64,000 nt of DNA from Actinobacillus porcinus. Its GTDB lineage: Bacteria; Pseudomonadota; Gammaproteobacteria; Enterobacterales; Pasteurellaceae. The position numbers were made by a program, and so were the translations under genes. How positions within the stretch are numbered: position 1 is the first letter of the stretch; each line of letters starts with the position of its first letter. Below the pieces are notes generated by a model. The model was not told where the DNA came from, ran no database searches, and saw only the letters and a program-made list of their open reading frames with translations. Shown piece after piece: positions 1 to 8,315 of this stretch. The DNA is taken from contig NZ_CABFKI010000010.1 of the NCBI RefSeq assembly GCF_901764995.1, positions 1 to 64,000 on the forward strand, written 5' to 3'.

Positions 1-2
1 GG

Positions 3-365
3 AAACAAAATTATATTCTAGTTGATGAGTACTTCTTTTTTTGTTGCACTTGGATTGTAAATTCAGCGGGTAAAAAAGAAAGTAGCCTTGATAATTTAGG
101 GGGCTCTGTAAGCAAAGTTCTTGTTGATTCTACATATGCAACAATGTTTTCTAAAGCAAATAGTACAGTAGGATTTATTGCTGATACAGCAAAAAATTTA
201 TCAGATGGGAAAAATTTAGAAAACTCTTTAACTAATGCTGCAACATCGTTAGGTGTTTCAAAAGTATCAGGGGTGCTAATAAAAGATGATAATATAAAAC
301 GAATTATTAATTCAGGAAGTACAAAGCTAATAGAATCTGTTACTGAAGAAGATGGAGGTAAATAG
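3..365 (+). pseudogene. C-terminal tail of a polymorphic-toxin-like protein (copy 1, 5' end outside window)
   Basis: An open frame enters from the left edge and ends with TAA at 363-365. From about base 69 it encodes GKKESSLDNLGGSVSKVLVD, which is almost identical to the second copy at 781-840. The rest (FSKAN..VGF.AD..KNLS.G) is alanine/glycine/serine rich and clearly homologous to copy 2. It is followed at once by a small membrane-protein gene whose Shine-Dalgarno (GGAGG, 353-357) lies inside the last codons. Such a tail plus a small membrane protein resembles orphan C-terminal toxin/immunity cassettes of two-partner-secreted or CDI-type proteins. That is inference from layout; I recognise no catalytic motif. 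The residues before GKKESS (cysteine- and phenylalanine-rich) do not match copy 2, so a rearrangement may lie near base 66. Confidence 0.45.
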
Positions 366-366
366 T

Positions 367-582
367 ATGAAAAAAATATTGCTTTCACTTTTTAGGGTAA
401 TCATTGCTGCTTGTGCTTCTTCTTGTATAGTATATATTTCTCTTTATATTAGGGGGGAAGTAAAAGAAAGTTTTTTATCATTTTTGTTATATGCATTTCC
501 TTGGTTTATTTTTGTTATATATATGTCAATATTTGCTGCTAGATTAGCTAAAAAATATGAGAAGAATAAAAAACAGGAATGA
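367..582 (+). CDS. Small membrane protein, putative immunity protein for the preceding toxin tail
   Basis: A 71-residue protein starting MKKILLSLFRVIIAACASSC. I chose ATG 367 because GGAGG at 353-357 sits 9 bases upstream; an upstream in-frame ATG at 352 would overlap the toxin tail more and lacks this signal. Two hydrophobic segments are visible, roughly residues 5-27 and 36-58, and the C-terminus is strongly basic (KKYEKNKKQ). The position directly after a toxin-like tail, the two-segment membrane topology, and a homologous but truncated copy after the second tail (1079) all suggest immunity against a membrane-active toxin. Function is inferred from context only; I recognise no named family. 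Confidence 0.45.
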   Translation: MKKILLSLFRVIIAACASSCIVYISLYIRGEVKESFLSFLLYAFPWFIFVIYMSIFAARLAKKYEKNKKQE

Positions 583-1074
583 TACAAGAACTACTACGAT
601 AGCAACAACAGGTACAGTGGCTAATGAAGTTGCTCGTATCGGTGGGGATGTTAAATATGTTGCTAGAGAGTTAGGATGGATGTGAAGGCTGGTTATCATT
701 CCATACCGAATAGTTATAAAGTTGTATTTGGTATAGAAGCAAGTATTAATGCCACCGCTGAATCAATTCCTTATTTTACGGGTAAAAAAGAAAGTAGCCT
801 TGATAATTTAGGGGGCTCTGTAAGTAAAGTCCTTGTTGATTCCACCCACGCGGCAATATTTTCTAAATCCAATGCCGTAATTGGTTTTTCTGCTGATTTC
901 ATCAAAAATTTATCTGAAGGTAACAGCATTAAAGATGCCGCAATATCTAGTGCTGTTTCTTCTGTTGTAGGTAAAGGCGCTGCTACAGTAACTCAGAATG
1001 AATCTCTGTAAAGAGTGATTGCTTCGGGAAGCAGTAAAGTATATGAATATCAAAAAGAAAATCTAAAGGAAAAA
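579..1074 (+). pseudogene. Second toxin-tail cassette, broken by frameshift and nonsense codon (copy 2)
   Basis: Reading on from 579, one frame gives DTRTTTIATTGTVANEVARI..VKYVARELGWM and stops at TGA about base 684. The continuation (KAGYHSIPNSYKVVFGIEAS..) is in another frame that can begin at ATG 676, so one frameshift lies near 675-685. That frame carries the shared GKKESSLDNLGGSVSKVL block and ends at TAA 1009-1011. After this stop the same frame stays open (RVIASGSSKVYEYQKENLKE..) and aligns with the end of copy 1 (KRIINSGSTKLIES..). The TAA therefore looks like a nonsense change of a lysine codon. The result is a decayed duplicate of the cassette at 3-365. Confidence 0.5.
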
Positions 1075-1078
1075 AATA

Positions 1079-1195
1079 ATGAAAACTAAATTGCTATTTA
1101 TTATTCGAATCTTATTGACCCTATCCCAAATTCTGTGTAAACACCCATTTCAACTTAACGGTGATCGTCTAGGCGATCACCAAAATCAATCATAA
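1079..1195 (+). pseudogene. Truncated copy of the putative immunity gene
   Basis: ATG 1079 begins MKTKLLFIIRILLTLSQ, which matches in position and character the start of the intact gene at 367 (MKKILLSLFRVIIAA). After about 16 codons the sequence runs into the end of an IS256-family remnant (from about 1128), so the remaining codons to the TAA near 1195 are IS-derived. A purine-rich AAAGGAAAAAAATA upstream provides a plausible ribosome site. This is an insertion-inactivated duplicate. Confidence 0.45.
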
Positions 1196-1412
1196 ATCGA
1201 TTCATCGCCGGTTTCCGGTTCTGAATCAGCATTGTCCATTTTTTTGATACATCTTTAATCGCAAGCCAAATCACTTTGAAAACTGAATCATCCGTCGGGA
1301 ATACATTTCGTTTTTTAATCACGCGACGAATCACGCTATTAAGCGATTCCACGGCATTCGTGGTATAAATCGCTTTACGAATATCAGCCGGATAATCGAG
1401 CCTCTCCCACAA
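1128..1412 (-). mobile_element. IS256-family insertion sequence remnant (3' end with transposase C-terminus)
   Basis: The minus-strand frame 1155-1412 encodes 85 residues with the IS256/Mutator signature YPADIRKAIYTTNAVESLNS followed by basic residues and FPTDDSVFKVIWLAIKDV, which is the C-terminal end of these transposases. Most of the transposase (about 300 residues, including most of the catalytic core) is missing. The end near 1128-1145 (TTCTGTGTAAACACC) resembles IS256-family terminal repeats. The other side stops abruptly about base 1412, just before the terminator of the next operon. Insertion disrupted the second immunity-like gene. The remnant cannot transpose by itself. Confidence 0.75.
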
Positions 1413-1421
1413 TTTAAATAA

Positions 1422-1448
1422 TTAGGGCGGATTTAATCTCCGCCCTAA
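1422..1448 (-). terminator. Terminator hairpin after the amidohydrolase operon
   Basis: TTAGGGCGGA and TCCGCCCTAA form a 10-bp stem with a 7-base loop, 22 bases beyond the stop codon of the M20 amidohydrolase. The following minus-strand sequence (TTATTTAAATT) is AU-rich rather than a clean U tract. Confidence 0.6.
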
Positions 1449-1469
1449 CTTATCATGAACATTGAATTT

Positions 1470-2735
1470 TTAACTCAAACGCTGTAATAATTGCGTATAA
1501 ATATTCACGCCTGTCAGCAGTTGGTTTTCATCAATATCAAATTCGGCTTCATGATGCCCTGCTGTTCTGTCTGCGCCTAAAATAAAGTAAATGGCTTTGC
1601 CGCCATGATCTTGTACGCGGCGACCAAGAATCGTGGCATCTTCACTCGCGTTAAAGGCGTATGTCGGCTGAACCTGTCTAATTTGTGGTTGTGCTGTCGC
1701 AATTTCTTCAATTAATTGAACCAATTCCGGGTCATTAATCATATCCACGGCCTCGCCCATAATTTCCGTTTCGTATTCCACATCAAAACTCACGGCAATG
1801 CCTTTCGCCATTTGCATCACTTGATCAACCATATATTGATTAATCGCTTTATTTTCGCCCCGCACTTCTAACTGGATTGTGGCTTGGGTTGGGATAACAT
1901 TTCGACCTTCCCCCGCTTTTAACACGCCCACATTAATGCGCGTCATTCCTTCACCATGCCGAGAAATACCATGTAGTTGTGTCACAGCATGCGCAGCAGC
2001 TAATAGCGCATTTCGCCCTAGCTGTGGCGCTGCGCCGGCATGAGCAGGTTTGCCTTTATAGCGAATATCAATTTTCGTGGTTGAAAGGAAATTTTGCAGA
2101 TCAGAAATCACCGTGCCTGAATTGGCGCAAAAACTGATATGAGAACCGGCGAAATAATCGGCGTCATCCACAATGCCACTTGCCGCAATCGCCGCGGCAC
2201 CACGCACGCCTTCTTCTGCAGGCTGAAAAATAATTTTTACTTTGCCTGTCAGTTTATCTTTATTTTGGGCAATCCAAAGTGCGGTTCCCAAGCCAATCGT
2301 AATATGCGTATCATGTCCACAAGCATGCATGAATCCCTCATTGATTGAGTTAAAACCGAGCTTATTCGGGATATGATTAGGATCTTTACTTTCGGTCACA
2401 TTAACGCAATCAATATCAAAACGTAATGCAATGGTTTTCCCCGGTTTGCCGGAATCAAAAATGGCCACGCATCCTGTGTAGCCGTCCATTTTTTCTAACC
2501 ATTTGTCTTTCGCACCATAGGCTTTGGCATTGGCTAATCCTTTTTCCACCACTGCAAGTTGGCGACCGCGTACAAAATCTTCGTTGATGATTTGTTTGCC
2601 CATGAGAATCTCAAACCCCATTTCTTCGAGATAATCGGCAATGCGGCTCGTTGTCCAAAATTCTGCCCAGCCGATTTCAGGAAAACGGTGAAACTCTCTA
2701 CGCCAATGGATTAATTGTTCTAACGTAATACTCAT
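1470..2735 (-). CDS. abgA: M20-family amidohydrolase, AbgA-like (aminobenzoyl-glutamate utilisation type)
   Basis: A 421-residue zinc metallopeptidase of the M20D amidohydrolase group. Visible motifs are HACGHDTH, QPAEEG (metal and catalytic glutamates), the dimerisation-domain stretch KGKPAHAGAAPQLGRNALLAA and the C-terminal GHHEAEFDID. AbgA-type enzymes hydrolyse amide bonds such as that of p-aminobenzoyl-glutamate; the true substrate here is unknown, and no AbgB or AbgT partner is seen. ATG 2735 (MSITLEQLIHW) is preferred over the longer frame because AAGGAG lies 7 bases upstream. It is the last gene of pepE-dcuC-abgA, all read leftwards and closely spaced, so a joint role in scavenging small peptides or amides is likely. 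Confidence 0.75.
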   Translation of the reverse strand: MSITLEQLIHWRREFHRFPEIGWAEFWTTSRIADYLEEMGFEILMGKQIINEDFVRGRQLAVVEKGLANAKAYGAKDKWLEKMDGYTGCVAIFDSGKPGKTIALRFDIDCVNVTESKDPNHIPNKLGFNSINEGFMHACGHDTHITIGLGTALWIAQNKDKLTGKVKIIFQPAEEGVRGAAAIAASGIVDDADYFAGSHISFCANSGTVISDLQNFLSTTKIDIRYKGKPAHAGAAPQLGRNALLAAAHAVTQLHGISRHGEGMTRINVGVLKAGEGRNVIPTQATIQLEVRGENKAINQYMVDQVMQMAKGIAVSFDVEYETEIMGEAVDMINDPELVQLIEEIATAQPQIRQVQPTYAFNASEDATILGRRVQDHGGKAIYFILGADRTAGHHEAEFDIDENQLLTGVNIYTQLLQRLS

Positions 2736-2780
2736 TACAAACTCCTTGTAAAAAGACCGCACTTTGGTGGTCTGATTGAA

Positions 2781-4073
2781 TTACAACATAAATAAGGCGA
2801 GATATAACACGGCTAAAATCATACCTGGTGCGGTACGTTTTACCATTTCAATCGGGTTAACCATCGCCAAGCCTGCGCAAACAATAGTGACCCCCGCAAT
2901 TGGTGAAGCGGTACGTCCAATAGCACCGGCAATTGCTGCCCCCATGCCTAAATTCACATGGGTATAGCCTAATTCAACGGCATGTGGCGTTACGGCTGAG
3001 TTAAAGGCAATCGCTGCTGCATCGCCTGAGCCTGTAATAACGCCCATTAAGAATGGACCAATGGTTGCGCCCCAACGGACAAATTCGTTGGAATGTTTTA
3101 AGAAATCAATGGCTGAGTCAATGGCACCTGTTGATTTCAAGCCTGCCACAAAGACGCTGGCGGCAACAATAATCCCTAATACATTCGCATAAGAATTTCC
3201 CATTCCGTTGAAAAATTCTTCCGTGATTTTAACGGGTGAAATGCGCGTCACTAAAATGCCATAAATTGCCCCGATCAGCATGGCTTGTGGCACGCCCATT
3301 TTTGTCCATTCCAATCCCGGTGTTTGTTGCAATGATGTACCACCGATAACCAAAATAATTAACGGTACCAACGGCGCAAGGGCATATAGCACGTTCACTT
3401 TATGGAAAGTATTTTCAGAAGATTTATTTTCTGCCAAATAAGCCTCTCGATGCTCTTGACCATAGTCTTTAAAGGCTAATGCCAATAGGGTCAACACGAC
3501 TGCGCCAATGGCACCGGCTATGGTGGTATAAGGCGCATGAGATAAGTTGACTTCGGTAATGGTTAAGCCTGACATTTCGCTAATCATGGCAGAATGGGAA
3601 GAACCCGGGCTCATCATAGAACCAAAGGTGCCGGCCAAAATCGCCGCACCTGCCATCGCCGGACGAACGCCTGAGCTTTTTAAGACAGGAATTAAGGTGG
3701 CGCCTACCGCAGCGGCACAACCTGCAGCGGATGGAATGGCGATATTAATAAAGAACGTGATAATGGTGGCGATAGGAATAAGAAAGAATTTTAAGCCACT
3801 TAAAGGTTTGGTGAGCAAATGCACTAAATGGGTATCACATTGCGTATATTTCATCACATAAGCAAAACCCATACTTGAACAAATTGCCATAATTAAGCCG
3901 CCGGATGTCATGCTCTTGGCAAAGGCATCCAACGCCGCCATCGGGTTAAGGGTTAAAATTGCCATTAATAAGCCGACTGCAATTAAAACGGTACGCGTTT
4001 CATACTTTTTAATCAGCAAATAAATCGTCACTAAAATCCCTAGAATGGCAATGATTGATTTAAATTCAGCCAT
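2781..4073 (-). CDS. dcuC: DcuC-family C4-dicarboxylate carrier
   Basis: A 430-residue inner-membrane transporter with about 12 hydrophobic segments. Family features include the repeated GAIG(R)/AAG motifs, the SMMSPGSSHSAM stretch and the C-terminal GRTASPIAGVTIVCAG. DcuC carriers move fumarate, succinate, malate or aspartate, mainly under anaerobic conditions. Here it sits 9 bases after pepE and 45 before abgA, so aspartate released by PepE, or the abgA substrate, could be its cargo (inference). ATG 4073 follows GGAGGGAACC, a strong ribosome site that overlaps the pepE stop region. Confidence 0.75.
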   Translation of the reverse strand: MAEFKSIIAILGILVTIYLLIKKYETRTVLIAVGLLMAILTLNPMAALDAFAKSMTSGGLIMAICSSMGFAYVMKYTQCDTHLVHLLTKPLSGLKFFLIPIATIITFFINIAIPSAAGCAAAVGATLIPVLKSSGVRPAMAGAAILAGTFGSMMSPGSSHSAMISEMSGLTITEVNLSHAPYTTIAGAIGAVVLTLLALAFKDYGQEHREAYLAENKSSENTFHKVNVLYALAPLVPLIILVIGGTSLQQTPGLEWTKMGVPQAMLIGAIYGILVTRISPVKITEEFFNGMGNSYANVLGIIVAASVFVAGLKSTGAIDSAIDFLKHSNEFVRWGATIGPFLMGVITGSGDAAAIAFNSAVTPHAVELGYTHVNLGMGAAIAGAIGRTASPIAGVTIVCAGLAMVNPIEMVKRTAPGMILAVLYLALFML

Positions 4074-4082
4074 GGTTCCCTC

Positions 4083-4787
4083 CTAATAATTCAATATTGA
4101 ACCCACTTCATGTTGAGTACATTTCATCTCTTTTTCAAAGATTAGAATCGGGGTTTGTCCTAACACCGTTGTTTGATTGCCTTCGATATGTAAAGCCGTT
4201 CCTTCCGGTAAGGCGTAAACAAGTGCGGTCGGATTGGCAATTAAAAATTCAGCCAAACGTTCTTCACGGCTTTCACCGTTATGCCCTTGCATTTTGCCCG
4301 AAATAAAATGTGGATTGATTTGATAAGGAAATAGCTTTAATGCGTCAAAGGATGGTGGGTAAACAATCGGCATATCGTTGGTCGTCATAATCGATGCACT
4401 CGCCACATTTGCCCCTGCGCTCCAACCAAAATAAGGTGTCCCTGCGTTGACTTTTTCTCGGATACATTCAATCAAATGATGTTCATACATTTGTTTTAAC
4501 AAACAAAAGGTATTACCACCACCCACAGCGATAACATCCGCCTGTTCCACGATATCCGCATGTTTCTTTCCGCGATGAACAGAAAGAATTTCCACATTTA
4601 ACTCTGCCAATGCGGATTGGACTTTCTGTTCATATTCATCAAAAGACTGGCGAACGCCTGCATAGGGCACAAACGCGACTTTTTTATCTTGATAATCCGC
4701 TAAAAAGCTTTTCAACCAAGGAATGGTATGCACCAAATAGCCTGTCTCTTTGTATTTTGAACCGCTCATTAACAACATCTTTTTCAT
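4083..4787 (-). CDS. pepE: Dipeptidase E (alpha-aspartyl dipeptidase), peptidase family S51
   Basis: A 234-residue cytoplasmic serine peptidase. The nucleophile elbow [10 protein letters not shown] and the glycine-rich [10 protein letters not shown] are typical of PepE, as is [22 protein letters not shown] in the second half. PepE hydrolyses N-terminal aspartyl dipeptides (Asp-X). It is the first gene of a three-gene leftward unit with dcuC and abgA. A CRP-like site lies about 100 bases upstream, consistent with carbon-source control. GGAG sits 8 bases before ATG 4787. Length matches the family (about 230). Confidence 0.9.
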   Translation of the reverse strand: MKKMLLMSGSKYKETGYLVHTIPWLKSFLADYQDKKVAFVPYAGVRQSFDEYEQKVQSALAELNVEILSVHRGKKHADIVEQADVIAVGGGNTFCLLKQMYEHHLIECIREKVNAGTPYFGWSAGANVASASIMTTNDMPIVYPPSFDALKLFPYQINPHFISGKMQGHNGESREERLAEFLIANPTALVYALPEGTALHIEGNQTTVLGQTPILIFEKEMKCTQHEVGSILNY

Positions 4788-4876
4788 CTGTTGATCTCCA
4801 TGATTTTCACTAACATAAAAGTATTATGTAACGAAACAAAGAAAGATCGAGCGATTTTTCCGGAAAATTTACGTTT

Positions 4877-4892
4877 TGTGATCTCAGTCACG
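4877..4892. promoter_or_regulatory. Candidate CRP-cAMP site upstream of pepE
   Basis: TGTGATCTCAGTCACG matches the CRP consensus TGTGA-N6-TCACA at 9 of 10 arm positions. It lies 90 bases upstream of the pepE start, in the spacer between pepE and the next minus-strand gene. Control of pepE-dcuC-abgA by carbon status is inferred. Confidence 0.6.
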
Positions 4893-4931
4893 TTCTGGTC
4901 AAAAAAGGTATTAAATGGAAAGGTATGTCAA

Positions 4932-4957
4932 TAAAAAAGGCTGACAAATGCCAGCCT
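4932..4957 (-). terminator. Intrinsic terminator after the cytosine-deaminase-like gene
   Basis: On the minus strand AGGCTG..CAGCCT forms a stem with an 8-base loop, followed directly by TTTTTTATT. It lies 40 bases after the stop of the gene at 4997-5986. Confidence 0.8.
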
Positions 4958-4996
4958 AATTTACTAAAGCGCGGTAAAAATGCATAAGGTTTTATC

Positions 4997-5986
4997 TTAC
5001 ACGTCTAAACCTAACACTTTACGACCGTTAATACTTGCAATATTCACCATTTCATCCAAATTCGGGAAACGGCAACCTGCTGCAAGTAAACTTAATTCTT
5101 GCCATAAATCCCCTTCACAAAGTGGCACCATATAATCGCAGATATTATCTGTACCTAGGGCAACGGTGATACCTTCAGGGATCATTTCATCTGCCGGGGT
5201 TAAGGCATTATGGAACGGCATTAATTCTTCTTTACGGTTACTGTCAATCCATGCCATTGGGCAAGCGATCATCATCATTTTTGCCTTACGCATTTTTTCG
5301 TATAGGGCATAACGATAATCTCTTGAATGTGCACCGATGGAAATACCATGAATCGCTACCACGCGACCTTCCATACCGTGTTCGATGGTTTTATCACACA
5401 ACTGCTCTGTTTCTTTTTCTTTTGGTGTATTAAATTGGTCAACGTGAACATGGCACATAATGCCCAAAGATTTCGCTTTATCTAACAAAATATCCATGGC
5501 TTCTAAACCGCGACCATAATCTAACTCATCACGATATGGCAAGCCACCAATCATATCCACCATTTCAGAACCAATATCAAACCATTTTTTCGCCGTTGGT
5601 TCGATAACACCCTTTAAAGTTTGGTTAGCAAATTTTAAAGTAATATCGTGTTTATAAACTTCGCGTGCTTTATGCGCTGCAATAATCGCACGATCTTCGC
5701 ACACAGGGTCAATATCCACGAATGTCCCAAATGCCGTGACCCCTTGCGAAATCATCAATTCAATGGCTTGGCAAAAACGGGCATAATAATCTTCCACCGT
5801 TGACGTACGTTTTACTTCATCCACTAAGTCCCATTTTTGTTGCAAATTACTATTGTGATAAATACTAATTTTCTCAGGGGTCATGGTAAAAGCACGGTCA
5901 GCGTGTGCGTGCGCATTTACCCAGCCACCTTTTTTGATAATTTCGTCTCTGATATAAGTTTTAAAACTACGAACGTGATTCTTCAT
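4997..5986 (-). CDS. Amidohydrolase-superfamily hydrolase, cytosine-deaminase-like, substrate unknown
   Basis: A 329-residue enzyme with the metal-dependent amidohydrolase layout: HxH at residues 26-28 (NAHAHADR), HVHVDQ near the middle, AIHGIS, and the metal-binding aspartate in LGTDN near residue 285. The HAHADR/HVHVDQ pair resembles cytosine deaminase and related deaminases acting on ring amines. It is monocistronic, with its own terminator and a good ribosome site (GGAGTAATAT before ATG 5986). I cannot tell the substrate. Its position next to the pepE/dcuC/abgA unit suggests nitrogen or amide scavenging, but that is only context. Confidence 0.65.
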   Translation of the reverse strand: MKNHVRSFKTYIRDEIIKKGGWVNAHAHADRAFTMTPEKISIYHNSNLQQKWDLVDEVKRTSTVEDYYARFCQAIELMISQGVTAFGTFVDIDPVCEDRAIIAAHKAREVYKHDITLKFANQTLKGVIEPTAKKWFDIGSEMVDMIGGLPYRDELDYGRGLEAMDILLDKAKSLGIMCHVHVDQFNTPKEKETEQLCDKTIEHGMEGRVVAIHGISIGAHSRDYRYALYEKMRKAKMMMIACPMAWIDSNRKEELMPFHNALTPADEMIPEGITVALGTDNICDYMVPLCEGDLWQELSLLAAGCRFPNLDEMVNIASINGRKVLGLDV

Positions 5987-6152
5987 ATATTACTCCGTAA
6001 ATGGTGAAATAGATGAGATTAGCGGATAGACAGTGGGACTATGAAAAAAGAATTGATTTAGATCCAGCTTACGAAAGCGCGCCGAACCTGAAATGTTATA
6101 AAAAATTCACAGATTTTTCATTAATAACATTGTCGTCTAGTCTCGTATACTG

Positions 6153-6177
6153 GGCGCGTAGTATAAACGCACGCGCC
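6153..6177 (-). terminator. Hairpin just after yejM
   Basis: GGCGCGT and ACGCGCC form a 7-bp GC-rich stem immediately after the yejM stop codon (6178-6180). There is no U tract, so it may stabilise the mRNA end or act as a weak terminator. Confidence 0.4.
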
Positions 6178-7983
6178 TTATTTTTCAATAAAAGATCTGC
6201 TTTGTTTAAACACATCTAAGAATAAACCCAGCGGTGGGCGACTGGATGAAACTTTCTCATAAGCGCGGTTAAATTTTTGATAATTTCCCTTCGTATCAAT
6301 ATGATATTGCGTGCCGTCCGGTGTGATAATCGCGAACCAACGGTGATTTGCCGCCAACACCCAATCTCGAGTTTGGGTAAAATCAAATAAATTATCCCCT
6401 TGACTATAATCAGACGCCGGATTTTGCACCCAAAATAAATGATACATCAAGGCCGGTAGAATATCGGTATGGCTCGAAAGCTTCTCTTCTACACCTGAAC
6501 CGAGTTCTTTCCACGCCACAATCATCGGCACATGAAGTTCATCGTCACTAAAATTATTCACCACATCTTTTTCATTGGTTTGGAACACATAGCCTTGTTC
6601 AGCGGTGATGACAACCGCCGTATTTGCTAATTGACCATCGCGTTCAAGGGTATCAAAAACCAACCCGAGTTGCTGATCAAGTTGCGCTAATTGTTCATCA
6701 TAGAAAGCCTGTTCATCGGCTAAGGTGGTAGCTTTTTTCGCCCGAACAAGACGAGCCAAGTCTAAATTCAAATAGGCGAACCAAGGTTTTTCAGCTTCAC
6801 GTTGAGCGTACCAATCTTGCCAATTTTTCACCGCACTTTCGTTATTCGGCATCGTGCGTTTCCCTTTTGGCAGTTTCATCTTATGAAATAAAGCTTGCTC
6901 AAAAATACTCTCTTTAAAATGCGTGGCTGAGAACAAGCCGAATTGATAATGATCCTGTTGCAATTTCTCGATCAACACCGATGACGTTTTATGATTAAGC
7001 AAGCTATCCGTATAGTTCGCATTCAAACCATAAAAAATCCCTGTTAATCCCGCATTATTCGTGCTGCCCGTGCTGTAATGCTGCGTAAATTGCATGCTAT
7101 TTTGTGCAAACTGTTCCAATTTTGGCATTTTTACTACCGCATCGGCACGCAATCCTGATACCGTAATAATCAATAAATTTGCCTTGTCTTCGTTTGGCGA
7201 TTGGTAGGTCAATTGTTGTTTTGGGTAATCAATCGCAGGCGTATCAGGTCGCCCATCGTGATCCACTTGATGTTCATATTCTGCTTTATCCAAAAAGCCA
7301 TGCTTTTCTAAGAACGTCCGCGCTGTCATTGGGTAAGACAACGGAAAGTTTGATTTTTGCATGGTGATTGGACGATAAATAGAGGCATCTGCCCAAGCAT
7401 AAATTAAATGGGTCGCAATAAATAAACAAGTCAACACCACCCCAACGCCACGGAACCATTTCTGACGCTCAAGGCTACGTAAACGATACCACGCCCAGCG
7501 AGAAAAAAGCATTTGCGCCAATAACATCAATGGCATAGGCGTAAAGAAAATCTGCCAATCGCGCGATAATTCCCCATTTTCAGGGTTAACGAGTAGATTC
7601 CAGACGACAGAGGATAAATGCAAATTAAAGCGCGCAAAGACTTCCGTATCGACTAATAACAATGTGGTGGAAATTGTGGCGATAATAACGGAAATACCAC
7701 GAAAGGTGCGCTCATTTTTAATGATAAAGCTAAGCGGAAATAAAACTAAGAGATAAAGTGAAAAGCTAACAAAGCTAAAATGCCCTAATAAGCTGATAAA
7801 GAAATAAAGCTTGCCGAATAAGGTTTCAGGCCAGTCGATAATAAAGGCGTAGCGCGAACCAATCAAGATCGCCCAAATAATATTAAAAAAGGCAAACCAA
7901 TGCCCCCACGAAATCTTCATCGAAGTTTGTTCGCGGTATTGCATGCCAAAAACTTGTTTGCCGTTTTTAAACCAAAACATCAT
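6178..7983 (-). CDS. yejM: YejM/PbgA/LapC-like inner-membrane protein (LPS synthesis regulator)
   Basis: A 601-residue protein with five N-terminal membrane segments (residues ~30-190) and a periplasmic alkaline-phosphatase/sulfatase-like domain. Sequence landmarks shared with enterobacterial YejM are SWGHWFAFFNI, IGSRY.FI.DWP, FHLHL-like FNLHLSSVVW, WADAS.YRPITMQ, PLSYPMTARTFLEKHG and HTDILPALM. The family binds lipopolysaccharide and controls LpxC degradation by LapB/FtsH. The start is uncertain: ATG 7983 gives a short extension, and the internal Met in MQYREQTSMKISWG (residue 14) fits the enterobacterial start better. It lies 15 bases after yejL, a conserved pairing, and is probably co-transcribed with it. 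Confidence 0.85.
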   Translation of the reverse strand: MMFWFKNGKQVFGMQYREQTSMKISWGHWFAFFNIIWAILIGSRYAFIIDWPETLFGKLYFFISLLGHFSFVSFSLYLLVLFPLSFIIKNERTFRGISVIIATISTTLLLVDTEVFARFNLHLSSVVWNLLVNPENGELSRDWQIFFTPMPLMLLAQMLFSRWAWYRLRSLERQKWFRGVGVVLTCLFIATHLIYAWADASIYRPITMQKSNFPLSYPMTARTFLEKHGFLDKAEYEHQVDHDGRPDTPAIDYPKQQLTYQSPNEDKANLLIITVSGLRADAVVKMPKLEQFAQNSMQFTQHYSTGSTNNAGLTGIFYGLNANYTDSLLNHKTSSVLIEKLQQDHYQFGLFSATHFKESIFEQALFHKMKLPKGKRTMPNNESAVKNWQDWYAQREAEKPWFAYLNLDLARLVRAKKATTLADEQAFYDEQLAQLDQQLGLVFDTLERDGQLANTAVVITAEQGYVFQTNEKDVVNNFSDDELHVPMIVAWKELGSGVEEKLSSHTDILPALMYHLFWVQNPASDYSQGDNLFDFTQTRDWVLAANHRWFAIITPDGTQYHIDTKGNYQKFNRAYEKVSSSRPPLGLFLDVFKQSRSFIEK

Positions 7984-7998
7984 TCTGCTCGCTTAAGT

Positions 7999-8211
7999 TT
8001 ATTTCACCGAATTCATCAAGGCATCAGAAAACGCTTTAGCTAAAGCTTGTTGTTGACCTTTACCCACACTGGATGTCAATAAATTCGTGACCATATTACC
8101 TAAAACCACCAGAGATAAATCCACCGGGGCTTGATGTTTTTCGAGAACTGCAATCATATCATTTAAAATTGCATCTACTTGTTTATCTTGAAATTTTGAA
8201 TTTGTTGCCAT
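7999..8211 (-). CDS. yejL: YejL family (UPF0352) small protein
   Basis: A 70-residue soluble protein with the family core [30 protein letters not shown]. Function is unknown. The gene is conserved between yejK (divergent here) and yejM in gammaproteobacteria. It is read leftwards from the spacer shared with yejK and is followed by yejM after 15 bases. Length agrees with the family (about 75). Confidence 0.85.
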   Translation of the reverse strand: MATNSKFQDKQVDAILNDMIAVLEKHQAPVDLSLVVLGNMVTNLLTSSVGKGQQQALAKAFSDALMNSVK

Positions 8212-8270
8212 TTTTACAACCTTTAACGATTAATTTCGCGATCCTACCACATTTTCTCTTAAAGTGCGGT

Positions 8271-8276
8271 TATAAT
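8271..8276 (+). promoter_or_regulatory. Probable -10 element of yejK abutting an uptake signal
   Basis: TATAAT at 8271-8276 directly follows AAAGTGCGGT (8261-8270), so the uptake signal fills the -10/-35 spacer. The yejK start codon is 40 bases downstream. No good -35 hexamer is visible. Confidence 0.5.
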
Positions 8277-8315
8277 GACGCAGATTTTTTTAAATTTATT
8301 TATTCGGACGATAAA

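Noticed and set aside
6013..6219. 68-codon plus-strand frame between the amidohydrolase and yejM
   Set aside because: It overlaps the end of yejM in antisense, lacks a ribosome site and looks like random open sequence.
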